DNA of 52,272 nucleotides, taken from Candidatus Rifleibacteriota bacterium. GTDB lineage: Bacteria > Riflebacteria > Ozemobacteria > Ozemobacterales > Ozemobacteraceae. The notes under the pieces were generated by a model. It searched no databases. It was not told the DNA's origin and saw only the letters and a program-made list of their open reading frames with translations. Shown in pieces: positions 8,652-16,705 of this stretch. Every line of letters starts with the position of its first letter. The first letter of the stretch is position 1. The position numbers were made by a program, and so were the translations under genes. The stretch covers positions 436-52,707 of the forward strand of contig JAKJFO010000007.1 in assembly GCA_022704885.1 (NCBI GenBank), read 5' to 3'.

Positions 8652-10322
8652 TCAATTGGTCTTGAGCTGACTCTGAATGAGCGCTTCAAATTCGCGGGCT
8701 CTTCTGATACCTTCTTCGTTTTCGTAAAGCCAGCGCTTTATCGCTGGAGCATCTGTAGAATCAGGCATTTTGGCCAGATAGTCCTGAAAATAGCTGTAGG
8801 CAAATTCCTGATTGGCCATGGCCCGGTAGACCCGGCTGAAGCGAGGCCGATCGCGAACCAGCAGATTGCCTGGAAACGACTCATGACCTCTGCCAGAATA
8901 AAGCTGGCCAAGTCTCAATTTGGCCCGATAGGCGACTTCGTCTTCATACAGCGCGAGCAGGCTGTATATCTGCATGGCTTTTGCCGGGTATTCATCGAGT
9001 TCGAGAAAGACTGCCTTCCAGAATTCAACCCTCGGGTCGCCCTTCACTATGCTCTCGCATTTTGTCAGGTGCAGATTGGCCCGGTAATCGCCGCCACGCG
9101 CCAGAATTTCGAGCAGTCCGAGGTTAACGTCAAAACTGTCCGGGTTCATTTCGTAGGCAAGATTGAACATTACCAGAGCGAAGCCGGTATTGTCATTTTT
9201 GAGGTAGGCCTTGCCAAGACTTACCAGCGGGAGAAAGCTGTCTGGCCATTGCGCCCGGGCTTTTTGCAGAATCTCTATTGCTTTGGCAAACTGATTCATA
9301 CGCTGATAGACATCGCCAAGACCAAGATAAGCCATCATGCTGTTCGAATCGAGCTTAATCGCCTTTTCGTAGTCTTTTACCGCCTGCTGGTATTTTTTGT
9401 TTTCGGTTGCCAGCTGGGCTGAAAGAATCAGCAGATCTACGTTTTCCGATTCTTTTTTGAGTAAAGGCGAGAGTATGGTCTCGGCCTTTGCCAGATCGGG
9501 TTTGCCTGCGTATATGCATGCTCTGGCCCAGGCAGTCTGTTGCTTAATCGTCAGGTCGGTTTTTCCGGCCTTTTCGAGAGCAGCGTAGACGCGCATCGCT
9601 TTTTGATAATAGCTGCTGCCGACAAGTTCAAGAATATCGGCCGTCCTGACCAGCAGTTCGATATTGTCAGGTTCGACGTCAACTGCGGCCAGAAGCTCAT
9701 CTGCCGCTGCCTGAGTATGGCCGGTGTCTATGTGCATCATTGCCTTGCGGTAACTGTTGCGTGCTCTCTGGTCCTTCAGGCTGGCAAGATCGTAAACATT
9801 TTTTTCGCTGTCGGCAGGCTGTTGTTGCGGAGCAGCTGGTTCGGGTTGCTTGTCGGCAGGCTGTTTTTCGACCGGCGGCTTTTCTGCCGGCTGCTTTGTC
9901 GATGTCTCGTCTTTTGTTCCGGCAGTTACGGTGGTGGTGACCGGTTCTTCTACCGCAGCACTGAAATCTGTCTCAGGTGCTTTGCTGTCGTGTTCTGTAA
10001 CAGGCCTGGATGTCTGCGAGAGTTCACGCAGTTTTTTGGCGCGCTCGAGTGCCTTGTCAGCAAGATCGATACGTCCGAGTTTTCGCAAAGAAACGCTGAA
10101 GAGATACCAGGCTTCGGCATGCCGCGGGTGATCTTTCATTTCGTCTTTTCGCTGAGTCAGAAGCTTGTTGAAAAGCTCTGCCGACATCTGAAACTTGCCG
10201 GTCTGTATCAGCGCTTTGCCCGATTCTATGTTCAGTTCAATGTCGTCGCCGGCAAACCCTGCATATGAAGCGAAGGTAAACAGGCCGGCAAGCACCATTA
10301 CGGAAAATTTTGCCACCTTCAT
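8652..10322 (-). CDS. Secreted TPR-repeat protein
   Basis: A 556-aa protein with a signal peptide (MKVAKFSVMVLAGLFTFASYAGFA). It has a short N-terminal TPR unit, a low-complexity Pro/Lys/Gln/Glu linker at about residues 110-180 and then a run of TPR repeats (for example NSMMAYLGLGDVYQRMNQFAKA and the following LVSLGKAYLKNDNTGFALVMF). The start is ATG 10322; a GTG one codon upstream (10325) is possible. AGGAG lies about 8 nt before the ATG. The start overlaps the stop of the upstream propeller gene (TGATG), indicating translational coupling. TPR proteins of this type act as scaffolds for envelope complexes. The partners here are likely the propeller and the 915-aa protein encoded on either side. 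Confidence 0.8.
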   Translation of the reverse strand: MKVAKFSVMVLAGLFTFASYAGFAGDDIELNIESGKALIQTGKFQMSAELFNKLLTQRKDEMKDHPRHAEAWYLFSVSLRKLGRIDLADKALERAKKLRELSQTSRPVTEHDSKAPETDFSAAVEEPVTTTVTAGTKDETSTKQPAEKPPVEKQPADKQPEPAAPQQQPADSEKNVYDLASLKDQRARNSYRKAMMHIDTGHTQAAADELLAAVDVEPDNIELLVRTADILELVGSSYYQKAMRVYAALEKAGKTDLTIKQQTAWARACIYAGKPDLAKAETILSPLLKKESENVDLLILSAQLATENKKYQQAVKDYEKAIKLDSNSMMAYLGLGDVYQRMNQFAKAIEILQKARAQWPDSFLPLVSLGKAYLKNDNTGFALVMFNLAYEMNPDSFDVNLGLLEILARGGDYRANLHLTKCESIVKGDPRVEFWKAVFLELDEYPAKAMQIYSLLALYEDEVAYRAKLRLGQLYSGRGHESFPGNLLVRDRPRFSRVYRAMANQEFAYSYFQDYLAKMPDSTDAPAIKRWLYENEEGIRRAREFEALIQSQLKTN

Positions 10323-11302
10323 CACTTGTTCTCCTCAAGACCATTGTCGCTGAAAAAATATTTCAGGGAAAAGTTTGTACCGTTATCTGATACATAGATT
10401 TTACCATCAGTCGTGCCAATAAAACATCTGTTTTTTCCATCTGCTGCTGCGCATTTTGCGTTGGCAATCGAAATGTCAGACCTTTGAATTCTGTCGTCTG
10501 TTATCTGCCAGATACTCTTGTCGCCGATTATAAGTGTTTGCTGGCCGGTCGGGAGTATAAAATGAATCATTCCGTCTATTGCCGGTATTCTTGTTGGTTC
10601 CCGGCCTGGCTTCAATTCGTAGAGTCCGTGTCTGGTGGTTGCGATGAGAAGGCGATCCTTATCGATCGCCAGATGGTTCACTCCGCGGTTCAACTGACCG
10701 TATTGCGGTCGCCATTCAGATATCTCCAGGCCGGTCGAATAGAGGCCGGTAGAAGTTCCCAGCCAGAGTTGGTTCTGCCATTCGATAATCGAGTTGACCC
10801 AGGCGAGGTTTACCGGCTGTGTGGGACTGACCGGAGTCCAGCGGTTGCCTTTCAGGTAAGCGCTGCCGCTGCCTACAGAGCCGATTAAAATGCTTCCCGA
10901 GGCGGTTCTGGTCAGCGCGTGCAGTTTGCTGAAGCCTTCGTGCTGCACAATATGTACGATCTGATCAGTATTGGTGTTAATTCTGATACACCCGCCGCCG
11001 GCGGTGGCAACCCACAGGCTGTTGCCGTCAAACAACAGATTGTTGATCATTGGATATGGCTGTTGAAGGGTGTCATCGTAGAATCTGGTGATCTTCTCTT
11101 CGTCAATCACCCACAGACCTCTGCCAAAACTGGCTACCCAGATTCGCCCCCGCTGGTCAAAAGCAATGCTGCGAACGGTCGCATCGTGATTGGCAAATTT
11201 TGTCTCTGCGGCGGCTGTTCTGCACTGACACAAAAGAGCTGGCAGCAGAACTGATGTCATCGCCAGTGTTATAACCAGAAATCGTTTTCCGGATGCCGTC
11301 AT
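10322..11302 (-). CDS. Stand-alone periplasmic two-component-regulator propeller protein
   Basis: A 326-aa protein from the ATG at 11302 (GAGAGGG about 10 nt upstream); a signal peptide follows (FLVITLAMTSVLLPALLCQC). The longer reading from 11371 adds 23 polar residues before the signal and is unlikely. Propeller blades are visible as IWVASFGRGLWVID, LWVATAGGGCIRIN, ILIGSVGSGSAYLKGNRW, LWLGTSTGLYS, LLIATTRHGLYEL and CFIGTTDGKIYVSD. As with the protein at 4801-5790, no kinase domain is attached. A Cys pair (CQC) at the end of the signal might be a lipobox-like site, but the context (ALLCQC) is only a partial match. It is the first gene of the operon that continues into the TPR and 915-aa genes. 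Confidence 0.78.
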   Translation of the reverse strand: MTASGKRFLVITLAMTSVLLPALLCQCRTAAAETKFANHDATVRSIAFDQRGRIWVASFGRGLWVIDEEKITRFYDDTLQQPYPMINNLLFDGNSLWVATAGGGCIRINTNTDQIVHIVQHEGFSKLHALTRTASGSILIGSVGSGSAYLKGNRWTPVSPTQPVNLAWVNSIIEWQNQLWLGTSTGLYSTGLEISEWRPQYGQLNRGVNHLAIDKDRLLIATTRHGLYELKPGREPTRIPAIDGMIHFILPTGQQTLIIGDKSIWQITDDRIQRSDISIANAKCAAADGKNRCFIGTTDGKIYVSDNGTNFSLKYFFSDNGLEENK

Positions 11303-11675
11303 TTCGACATGCCCTCTCTGAAATGAATCATGGTGCAGCTGCTTTCGCTCAGATTTCTGCTTTCCGTACATCTATACGATCAGATGTTAACTAAAGTTAC
11401 ATCGAATTGAAAACTATCTGGCAATACTTGGCAAAAATGCTGCACAATAAATCAGGCATACGAACAGATCCAGCTCTGACTGCTGGATTTGTGCATCGTG
11501 ACTGTAGATTCTTCTTACAGGCAGTGACGGCAAAGAAAGTTGCCCGACCATAATAAATGATTGAGTTTTTCTGATGTTTTATGTATCTTGACAGTGGCCG
11601 GGGGGTATGCTAGTATTTGCTACCCTGATCATATCCGGGGAATAGCGTCTATTCCTCATCATTCGGAGGCATTTT
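11303..11675. other. Intergenic region between divergent transcription units
   Basis: This 373-nt gap separates the minus-strand propeller operon from hpf. It holds the hpf promoter (11588-11616) and a short inverted repeat ATCCAGC/GCTGGAT (11468-11488) of unknown meaning. I see no convincing minus-strand promoter, no RNA gene and no credible small ORF in it. Confidence 0.6.
11588..11616 (+). promoter_or_regulatory. Sigma70-type promoter of hpf
   Basis: A consensus -35 TTGACA (11588-11593), a 17-nt spacer and TAGTAT (11611-11616) as -10. It lies about 55 nt before the hpf start, and would drive hpf and the EIIA gene and possibly secA. Confidence 0.7.
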
Positions 11676-12263
11676 ATGCAATTTGTTATCAAAGGCAAAA
11701 ATCTTCAGCTTACTGATGCGCTCAAAGACTACGCAGAAAAGAAGTTGACGACAATCACCAAATACTTCGACCACATCGTCGAAGTCGATGTTACCCTTTC
11801 TGTAAAAGATTCAAAAGATCTCAGTCGCAGCAGAGTTTGCGAAGTTACCGTGTGGGCAAAGTCTATCGGCAACCCGATTCACGGCAAATCAGCTTCCGAA
11901 GACCTTTATGCTTCAATCGACATGGTCGCCGAGAAAATCGAGCGCCAGGTCAAGAAGTTCAAGGAAAAGATCACCGGCCGCCGCAGAAGCAACAAGGGTG
12001 CCGACAAGCAGGCAACTCACAGCGTACTGTCGTTTGGCGAAGATTTTGCCAGCCGCACCGAACAGGCACCCGAAGAAAACAAGCCCAAAATCGTTCGCAG
12101 CGGCACTTTCCCGATGCGCCCGATGTTCTCTGACGAAGCCGCCGAACAGCTCGACCTGTTCAACCAGGACTTCTTCGTTTTCTCCAATGCCGAAACCAAC
12201 AGAATCAACGTGATTTATCGTCGCAGCGATGGTAACTTCGGCCTTATCGAGCCCGAATACTAA
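11676..12263 (+). CDS. hpf: Ribosome hibernation promoting factor, long form
   Basis: A 195-aa protein. The N-terminal ~100 residues (MQFVIKGKNLQLTDALKDYA onward) are the S30AE/YfiA fold that binds the 30S decoding region. A basic, variable linker (residues ~100-135) leads to a C-terminal dimerisation domain (SGTFPMRPMFSDEAAEQLDL to the NVIYRR-SDGNFGLIEP end). This is the long HPF type that alone promotes 100S ribosome dimers in stationary phase. The start is preceded by CGGAGG with 7-nt spacing. It is followed after 37 nt by a PTS EIIA gene and then secA. The hpf-secA neighbourhood is known from Firmicutes, and hpf next to a ptsN-type gene from Proteobacteria. Confidence 0.95.
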   Translation: MQFVIKGKNLQLTDALKDYAEKKLTTITKYFDHIVEVDVTLSVKDSKDLSRSRVCEVTVWAKSIGNPIHGKSASEDLYASIDMVAEKIERQVKKFKEKITGRRRSNKGADKQATHSVLSFGEDFASRTEQAPEENKPKIVRSGTFPMRPMFSDEAAEQLDLFNQDFFVFSNAETNRINVIYRRSDGNFGLIEPEY

Positions 12264-12300
12264 ACGATAACCAACCCCTGACCGGGATGCAGGAGGAGTT

Positions 12301-12756
12301 TTGGAACTAAGCGAATTTATATCACCCCAGCTTACCAAGTTGGAATTGAGTTCCACCACCAAGCTCGATGCCATTAAAGAGCTTATCGATATGCTCGATA
12401 CTGCCGGCTATCTCACCGATGCCGACGCTTTTCTGAAATCTGTCCTCGAAAGAGAAAAAGTCGGTTCTACCGGCATTGGCAAAGGTATTGCCATTCCTCA
12501 TTCGCGCACGGCAACCGTCAGAGAAGTAGTTGTTGCAATTGGCCGGTCGAGCACCGGCATAGAGTTCGAAGCACTGGATAACCGCCCGGTGCATCTGGTA
12601 TTTCTGATCGCAGCTCCGATCGAGTCGGGCGGCCTTTATCTCAAGGCGCTGGCAAGATTGTCGAGACTTCTGCGCTACCAGGAATTCAGAACCGAACTTA
12701 TGGAAGCCGAGTCGGTAGATGAAGTTATCAAGATTATCTCTGCCGAAGAGAAATAG
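12301..12756 (+). CDS. ptsN: PTS EIIA-Fru/Ntr-type phosphocarrier
   Basis: A 151-aa single-domain EIIA of the mannitol/fructose class (PTS_EIIA_2). The phosphorylatable His is H67 in the motif GIAIPHSRT. The start is TTG at 12301, supported by AGGAGGAG directly upstream. No EIIB or EIIC is attached or nearby, so a regulatory (nitrogen-PTS-like) role is more likely than sugar uptake. Its place between hpf and secA matches the hpf-ptsN pairing of Proteobacteria. The symbol is given on that basis; a fructose-type EIIA of other function is possible. Confidence 0.82.
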   Translation: MELSEFISPQLTKLELSSTTKLDAIKELIDMLDTAGYLTDADAFLKSVLEREKVGSTGIGKGIAIPHSRTATVREVVVAIGRSSTGIEFEALDNRPVHLVFLIAAPIESGGLYLKALARLSRLLRYQEFRTELMEAESVDEVIKIISAEEK

Positions 12757-12864
12757 TTCAATGGCGATGTTCTCGCCTTAACAGGCTTGAACAGCAGCTG
12801 ATCGTGTTTTTCTGGCGCGCGCCTTTACCGGGGCCGCGCCTTCTATGTTGAAAGGGGCCACAGC

Positions 12865-15639
12865 ATGTTCGAATGGCTGTATAAATTCATCAGATTTTTC
12901 ATTCCAGATTTCAATGCCCGTGAACTGGCGAGGCTCGATGACACTCTCGAAGAAGTAAATGCTCTTGAAGAGCATTTCAAGGGTCTTTCCAACGAAGAAC
13001 TGGCCGGCATGACTCTGAAGTTCCGGCAGCAGCTGTTCGAAGGCAAGTCAATAGATGACATCAAGGCCGAAGCCTTTGCGGTTGTACGCGAGGCCGCCCG
13101 GCGTGTTCTGAACATGCGCCATTATGATGTGCAGATTCTCGGTGGTCTCGCCCTGCACGAGGGCCGCATCGTCGAAATGAAAACCGGTGAAGGTAAAACT
13201 CTGGTCGCCACGCTGCCGCTTTATCTCAACGCTCTCGAACTGAACCCTGAATGGGTTGAACTCGCTGAAGAAGAATTCAAAGACAAAGCGGTCGAGTTCA
13301 AACCGCTGATGAACGATAATGGCCTGATGGTGCCGGTTGGCCGTGGTGCTCTGCTGGTAACGGTCAACGATTACCTCGCCCGCCGCGACTCAGAATGGAT
13401 GGGCCGGGTCTATAAATTTCTCGGCCTCAGCGTCGGTCTGAACGTGCATGGCCTTAACTCCGAAGAAAAGCGCGCCGCTTATGCTGCCGACATAACTTAC
13501 GGTACCAACAACGAATTCGGCTTCGACTACCTGCGCGACAACATGGCTCTAAGCCTTGCTGACTGCGTGCAGCGCAGTGAATACAACTACTCGATCGTCG
13601 ACGAAGTCGACTCGATTCTTATCGATGAGGCGAGAACGCCGCTGATTATTTCTGGTCCGGCTGAAAAGGCGACTTCGCTCTATTTCATTTTCGCCAAGGT
13701 CGCCCGTGAAATTCTCAAGCCAGAGGTCGATTATATAATCGACGAAAAGCATCATGGCGTTTCGGTTACCGAAACCGGTATTGCCAAGGTCGAAAAAGCA
13801 CTGGGCATCGAGAATCTTTACGACAACAACAACATGGATCACGTGCATCATCTGCAGAATGCGCTCAAGGCAAAGCACTTTTTCCATCGCGATAAAGAAT
13901 ACATCGTCAGACCGCGTGAAGACGGCCGCGGTCAGGAAGTCGTGATTGTCGACGAATTCACCGGCCGCCTGATGTTCGGGCGCCGATATTCTGACGGTCT
14001 GCATCAGGCTATTGAAGCCAAAGAAGGCGTGCCGATTCAGCAGGAAAACCAGACCCTTGCTTCGATCACCTTTCAGAACTATTTCCGCCTCTATCGCAAA
14101 CTCGCTGGTATGACCGGTACCGCTGAGACTGAAGCCAAAGAATTCAAGGAAATCTATAAGTGCGAAGTCGTGGTCATCCCGCCGAACAAACCGTGCGTGC
14201 GCCAGGATCTCGCCGATGTCATCTACAAGACGGTCGCCGAGAAATTCGAGGCGATTGTCGAACACATTATCGAAATCAATGAGAGCAGACAGCCTGTGCT
14301 GGTCGGAACAATCTCGATCGAAAAGAGCGAGCTGATCGCTGCCATGCTGCGCAAACGCGGCATCGAATGCCAGGTGCTCAACGCCAAGTATCATGAAAAA
14401 GAAGCCGAGATCGTTGCTCAGGCCGGGCGCGAAGGCAGCATAACCATAGCTACCAACATGGCTGGTCGTGGTACTGACATTCTTCTTGGCGGTAATCCCG
14501 AAATGCTGGCCAAAGACGAACTCGGCCACAGCGAAGGCGAAGAATACCTTGCAGCTGTCGCCAGATACCGGCAGCAGTGCGAGGCCGAAAAACAGCGGGT
14601 TATCGAAGCCGGTGGTCTGTTCATTCTTGGTACAGAACGCCATGAATCGCGCCGTATCGACAACCAGCTGCGTGGTCGCGCCGGCCGTCAGGGCGATCCG
14701 GGCGCCAGCCAGTTCTATCTGTCACTCGAAGACGATCTCATGCGCCTGTTTGGTTCGGTCAACATCGCCGGCTGGATGGAAAAGCTCGGCTGGGAAAAGG
14801 GGGAACCGATAGAACACCCCTGGATCTCGAAGTCGATCGAAAGTGCTCAACGCAAGGTTGAAGCTTACCATTTCGATGTGCGCAAGCACGTTCTCAAATA
14901 CGACGACGTCATGAATCAGCAGCGTACTGTGATTTATCAGGAACGCCGCAAGGCTCTCGAACAGGAACATATTTACGACGACCTTCTGTCGATGATCGAC
15001 GAAGTCATCGAAGACGCGGTTGGTAACGCCCTCAACCCCGAAGTCGATCCTGATGATTACGATTACAATGCGCTGGCTGACCAGCTCAAGAAGATTTTTC
15101 CGATCGATGCTGAGGGCGGGGACCCGCACAAGGCACAGCCTGGTCAGCTCTGCTCATATTCGCGCGAGGAGCTGATCAACGAATTGCGCCGCCGGGCACT
15201 TGACAAGCTGGCGGCCAAACGGGCTGAGCTTGGCGAACAGGACTTTTTCAGCATGCAGAAATTCCTGCTGCTGCAGATTGTCGACAGCAAGTGGAAAGAC
15301 CATCTGCACAACATGGATAACCTTCAGGACGGTATTCACCTGCGCTCGTGGGGTCAGCGCGACCCGCTGGTCGAATACAAGATCGAAGGCTTTCAGATGT
15401 TTCAGAACATGATCGACAGCATCAAGGAAGACCTGTTGTATTACATGTACCGCGTGTCCTATTCACGGGCGGAAGAACGCGAAGCCCAGGAAAAGAAGGA
15501 ACAGGAAGTCTACTATAACCGCGGTGACGAAGCAGAAGAAAAGCCGAAAGCACCGGTTCGTGCCGACGACTCGGTCGATCGCAACGCTCCGTGCCCCTGT
15601 GGCAGTGGCAAGAAATACAAGAAGTGCTGCGGCCGATGA
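12865..15639 (+). CDS. secA: Protein translocase ATPase SecA
   Basis: A 924-aa SecA. Walker A is MKTGEGKT (105-112); DEVD (246-249) is Walker B; VTVNDYLARRDSEWMG and the helicase motif GRGTDILLGGNP are present, and the preprotein cross-linking and wing domains follow. The C-terminus carries the zinc-binding, SecB/ribosome-contacting motif C910-x-C912 ... C921-C922. Between the end of motif I (LYLNAL) and VTVNDYLA there is an extra ~35 residues (about 125-159), rich in Glu, that most SecA proteins lack. The start has AAAGGGG upstream. SecA energises export of the many signal-peptide proteins encoded in this window, with SecE and SecG also present. Confidence 0.97.
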   Translation: MFEWLYKFIRFFIPDFNARELARLDDTLEEVNALEEHFKGLSNEELAGMTLKFRQQLFEGKSIDDIKAEAFAVVREAARRVLNMRHYDVQILGGLALHEGRIVEMKTGEGKTLVATLPLYLNALELNPEWVELAEEEFKDKAVEFKPLMNDNGLMVPVGRGALLVTVNDYLARRDSEWMGRVYKFLGLSVGLNVHGLNSEEKRAAYAADITYGTNNEFGFDYLRDNMALSLADCVQRSEYNYSIVDEVDSILIDEARTPLIISGPAEKATSLYFIFAKVAREILKPEVDYIIDEKHHGVSVTETGIAKVEKALGIENLYDNNNMDHVHHLQNALKAKHFFHRDKEYIVRPREDGRGQEVVIVDEFTGRLMFGRRYSDGLHQAIEAKEGVPIQQENQTLASITFQNYFRLYRKLAGMTGTAETEAKEFKEIYKCEVVVIPPNKPCVRQDLADVIYKTVAEKFEAIVEHIIEINESRQPVLVGTISIEKSELIAAMLRKRGIECQVLNAKYHEKEAEIVAQAGREGSITIATNMAGRGTDILLGGNPEMLAKDELGHSEGEEYLAAVARYRQQCEAEKQRVIEAGGLFILGTERHESRRIDNQLRGRAGRQGDPGASQFYLSLEDDLMRLFGSVNIAGWMEKLGWEKGEPIEHPWISKSIESAQRKVEAYHFDVRKHVLKYDDVMNQQRTVIYQERRKALEQEHIYDDLLSMIDEVIEDAVGNALNPEVDPDDYDYNALADQLKKIFPIDAEGGDPHKAQPGQLCSYSREELINELRRRALDKLAAKRAELGEQDFFSMQKFLLLQIVDSKWKDHLHNMDNLQDGIHLRSWGQRDPLVEYKIEGFQMFQNMIDSIKEDLLYYMYRVSYSRAEEREAQEKKEQEVYYNRGDEAEEKPKAPVRADDSVDRNAPCPCGSGKKYKKCCGR

Positions 15640-15736
15640 ACGGCTGACTCTCGATCTGCCTGCTCTGCAGCCTGATGCAATTTTGCCGGGCTGGTTGTAT
15701 AATGTCTGTACATCTCTGGTTACGGATAGGATTTGT

Positions 15737-16213
15737 ATGTTGCGCATCAGGCAAAAACGGGCAGCTGTCTCTCTTGTAGAAGTAATGATCGCAATGGCGA
15801 TTTTGTCGACGCTTGCGCTGCCGATGGGAATGTTTCTGGTTGAGCAGATGCGTGGCAGTTCGCAGCTAGGCGACTATTACCAGATTCTCAATCTGCTCGA
15901 AGAGAAGCTCGAAATTGCCCTTGAAATGCGATTTCAGGATATTCCGGTCGGTGAAATCAAAGATATGCTGGTTGAGTCAGAGGGCAGTCGCGGTCTTGAT
16001 CTGCGCCCGGCCGAAGTTGCCCGCAATCTTGTGACTTTTCGAATGCGCAGCGAATTGCTGCCGGTAAGTCTGTCGGCACTTAAAAGTGCGGCATCGAGTG
16101 AATTGCAGTCGATAGTCGCTGAAGATGGCATGAAAAGAATCGAGATTTTTGCAGAATGGGGCGAAAAGCGACAGCACAGTCTCAATCTTGTCGCTTACCG
16201 GGCTAATCTGTGA
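15737..16213 (+). CDS. Prepilin-type protein, PilV/GspI-like
   Basis: A 158-aa protein starting at ATG 15737. A longer open frame extends back into secA in another frame and is discarded. The N-terminus is a classic type IV prepilin signal: basic leader MLRIRQKRAA, cleavage expected after A10, then VSLVEVMIAMAILSTLALPMG, with Glu at +5 (E15). As in the 1307-2317 protein, the -1 residue is Ala instead of Gly. The mature domain is ~145 residues and not otherwise recognised. A TATAAT box lies at 15698-15703 without a good -35. The gene lies directly after secA and its stop overlaps the next gene's GTG start (GTGA). Confidence 0.75.
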   Translation: MLRIRQKRAAVSLVEVMIAMAILSTLALPMGMFLVEQMRGSSQLGDYYQILNLLEEKLEIALEMRFQDIPVGEIKDMLVESEGSRGLDLRPAEVARNLVTFRMRSELLPVSLSALKSAASSELQSIVAEDGMKRIEIFAEWGEKRQHSLNLVAYRANL

Positions 16214-16680
16214 AAAAACACTTGTTTAACCGCAGAAAGGGGTTGGCTTTACCAATCATACTGGGACTGGTAATGTTTCTGGCCATCTGGATCGGCTCGC
16301 TGGCCTGGTCGATGACCAACGCCCGCAGTCGTTTTCAGCAGGTTCACAAGGCCCGCAAGGCCTATTTTATGGCACGTTCTGGACTGCAGCATTTTATGTT
16401 CAAACTTAAAATCCTGCAGAGACAGGGGTTTGAGTCGATGCGTGCGCTTGAGCAGGCCAATGAAGATGAAAAAAAAGTTCTCTATTCTGTCTTTTTACAG
16501 GATATAATAGTACCGCCGGATAATTCGTATTCAGGCGAACGTTATGATTACCGGGTCAAGGTATTCAATATCGAATCGGTTGATTACGACAATTCCCGCA
16601 TTACCATGCAGGTCGAGACTGAAGGCAGTTTCGGCGGGCAGAAGAACAGTATCAGCAGGCTTATCCGTGTCAGCAGATAA
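16210..16680 (+). CDS. PilX-like pilus-associated protein
   Basis: A 156-aa protein starting with GTG at 16210, overlapping the preceding prepilin gene by 4 nt. The N-terminus (NRRKGLALPIILGLVMFLAIWI) is a basic stretch plus one membrane helix. It is followed by KARKAYFMARSGLQHFMFKL, the same helix-continuing pattern as in the 436-1314 protein. The remaining ~90 residues are polar and not recognised. The prepilin plus PilX-like pair repeats the arrangement seen at 436-2317, suggesting two copies of a small pseudopilin module. It precedes prfB by 25 nt. Confidence 0.65.
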   Translation: MKKHLFNRRKGLALPIILGLVMFLAIWIGSLAWSMTNARSRFQQVHKARKAYFMARSGLQHFMFKLKILQRQGFESMRALEQANEDEKKVLYSVFLQDIIVPPDNSYSGERYDYRVKVFNIESVDYDNSRITMQVETEGSFGGQKNSISRLIRVSR

Positions 16681-16705
16681 GCATTAATTTCAGGAGGTAT
16701 AAACC

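Noticed and set aside
8520..9422. A 300-codon plus-strand frame across the 915-aa and TPR genes.
   Set aside because: It crosses the gene boundary and SD of the real minus-strand genes, so it cannot be coding together with them.
12757..12864. GC-rich inverted repeat (GGCGCG/CGCGCC) before secA as a terminator.
   Set aside because: No T tract follows it and secA has no separate promoter that I can see, so read-through from hpf is as likely.
13549..14643. A 364-codon open frame antisense to secA.
   Set aside because: It lies wholly inside secA, has no ribosome binding site and reflects secA codon bias read backwards.
15524..15736. An upstream extension of the prepilin-like gene starting inside secA.
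   Set aside because: The extra 71 residues lie in secA's coding sequence in another frame and precede a complete prepilin leader at 15737.
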